This document shows positions 5,676 through 6,148 of a DNA stretch of 6,148 bases, one piece after another. Positions within the stretch are counted from its first letter, which is position 1. Every line of letters starts with the position of its first letter. Under the pieces are notes generated by a model, which was not told where the DNA came from, did no database searches, and saw only the letters and a list, made by a program, of their open reading frames with translations. The translations under genes and the position numbers were made by a program. This DNA comes from Candidatus Hydrogenedentota bacterium. Its GTDB lineage: Bacteria > Hydrogenedentota > Hydrogenedentia > Hydrogenedentales > JAEUWI01. The DNA is taken from the NCBI GenBank assembly GCA_030430835.1, contig JAUIKJ010000187.1:1-6148 (forward strand), given 5' to 3'.

Positions 5676-6148
5676 CTAGACTTTTTCCCACTTGCGGCTT
5701 TTGCCGGATTTCTCGACGGCGTCGAGGACCTTCTGGCACTTCACGCCGTCTTCGAAGGTGGGGTAGGTGACTTTCTTGCGCTTGAGTTGGTGGATGAACT
5801 CGTAGACCTCGTGGGTGAAGAGGTGTTCGTAGCCGATGTTGTGCGCGCTGGGCCACCAGGCGTCGGTGTAGGGGTGGCCGGGGTCGGTGGCGTTGACGGT
5901 GCGGAAGCCCTGGAGCGTGGCCGGGTCGGCCATGTTGTAGTACTGGAACTTGCACATGTCTTCCTGGTTCCAGAGGACGCTGCCCTTGCTGCCGTAGATT
6001 TCGATGTTGTGGTAATTGCGTCGGCCGGGCGCGAAGCGGGTGGCCTCGTAGGTGCCCAGCGTGTTGCAGCCCTTGAAGCGCGCGAGGAAGATCGCCGCGT
6101 CGTCCACGTCCACCTTGCCCTTCTTCTTGCTCTTCTTCTGGCCGGTCT
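5676..6148 (-). CDS. Gfo/Idh/MocA family oxidoreductase, C-terminal part
   Basis: The visible 156 residues are the C-terminal substrate-binding domain of an NAD(P)-dependent Gfo/Idh/MocA oxidoreductase; the Rossmann domain lies beyond the right edge. Supporting segments are VDDAAIFLARFKG, the family-typical YEATRFAPGRRNYHNIEIYGSKGSVLWN, and the end of the alpha/beta domain HEVYEFIHQLKRKKVTYPTFEDGVKCQKVLDAVEKSGKSRKWEKV, which matches the usual 'F..G....Vl.Ai..Sa..g+.v.v' terminus. The frame continues upstream of the first internal GTG (6113) to the edge as TGQKKSKKKGKV, a lysine-rich loop longer and more basic than usual. Members oxidise or reduce hydroxyls on sugars and inositols; the partner isomerase-like protein downstream on the same strand suggests sugar or cyclitol breakdown. 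The substrate is unknown. Confidence 0.9.
   Translation of the reverse strand, partial: TGQKKSKKKGKVDVDDAAIFLARFKGCNTLGTYEATRFAPGRRNYHNIEIYGSKGSVLWNQEDMCKFQYYNMADPATLQGFRTVNATDPGHPYTDAWWPSAHNIGYEHLFTHEVYEFIHQLKRKKVTYPTFEDGVKCQKVLDAVEKSGKSRKWEKV

Overview
The window is GC-rich (about 60-63% in the lines I counted by hand) and dense with protein genes. It looks like a bacterial chromosome segment. The mix of a xylose-isomerase-like sugar isomerase, a Gfo/Idh/MocA oxidoreductase, a pentapeptide-repeat protein and degenerate CAGGAT-type intergenic repeats recalls Planctomycetota, Verrucomicrobiota or Hydrogenedentota-like genomes. That placement is inference only, because no rRNA or marker gene is present.

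Layout. (1) Positions 1-1216, minus strand: a pentapeptide-repeat protein (401-1216) is followed 40 nt downstream by a multi-pass membrane protein that runs off the left edge (1-360). (2) Positions 1217-1415: a divergent intergenic region. It carries a plausible sigma-70 promoter facing right, with a perfect 9-bp inverted repeat laid over its -35 and -10 elements. (3) Positions 1416-3311, plus strand: a tight two-gene unit with a 6-nt gap. The first gene encodes an M29 aminopeptidase/NicX-like metalloenzyme. The second is a stand-alone version of the SAM-dependent methyltransferase domain normally fused to the C-terminus of the ovothiol enzyme OvoA (putative 4-mercaptohistidine N1-methyltransferase). 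(4) Positions 3361-3786, minus strand: a small three-helix membrane protein with a proline-rich tail. (5) Positions 3787-4133: no gene. It holds a 160-bp nested inverted-repeat element (REP/MITE-like) and a strong GC hairpin just behind the next gene. (6) Positions 4134-6148, minus strand: the C-terminal part of a Gfo/Idh/MocA oxidoreductase (entering from the right edge), a small AT-richer membrane protein of unknown function, and a sugar phosphate isomerase/epimerase-like TIM-barrel protein.

How they may work together. The oxidoreductase and isomerase are a familiar pairing in sugar or cyclitol catabolism. The small membrane gene between them has clearly lower GC (about 46% by hand count) and looks like a later insertion. 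The most interesting unit is the plus-strand pair: an ovothiol-type N-methyltransferase without the OvoA sulfoxide-synthase half, coupled to a putative metalloenzyme with no known role in thiohistidine chemistry, under what looks like a single operator-controlled promoter. No RNA genes, CRISPR arrays or transposases were seen.
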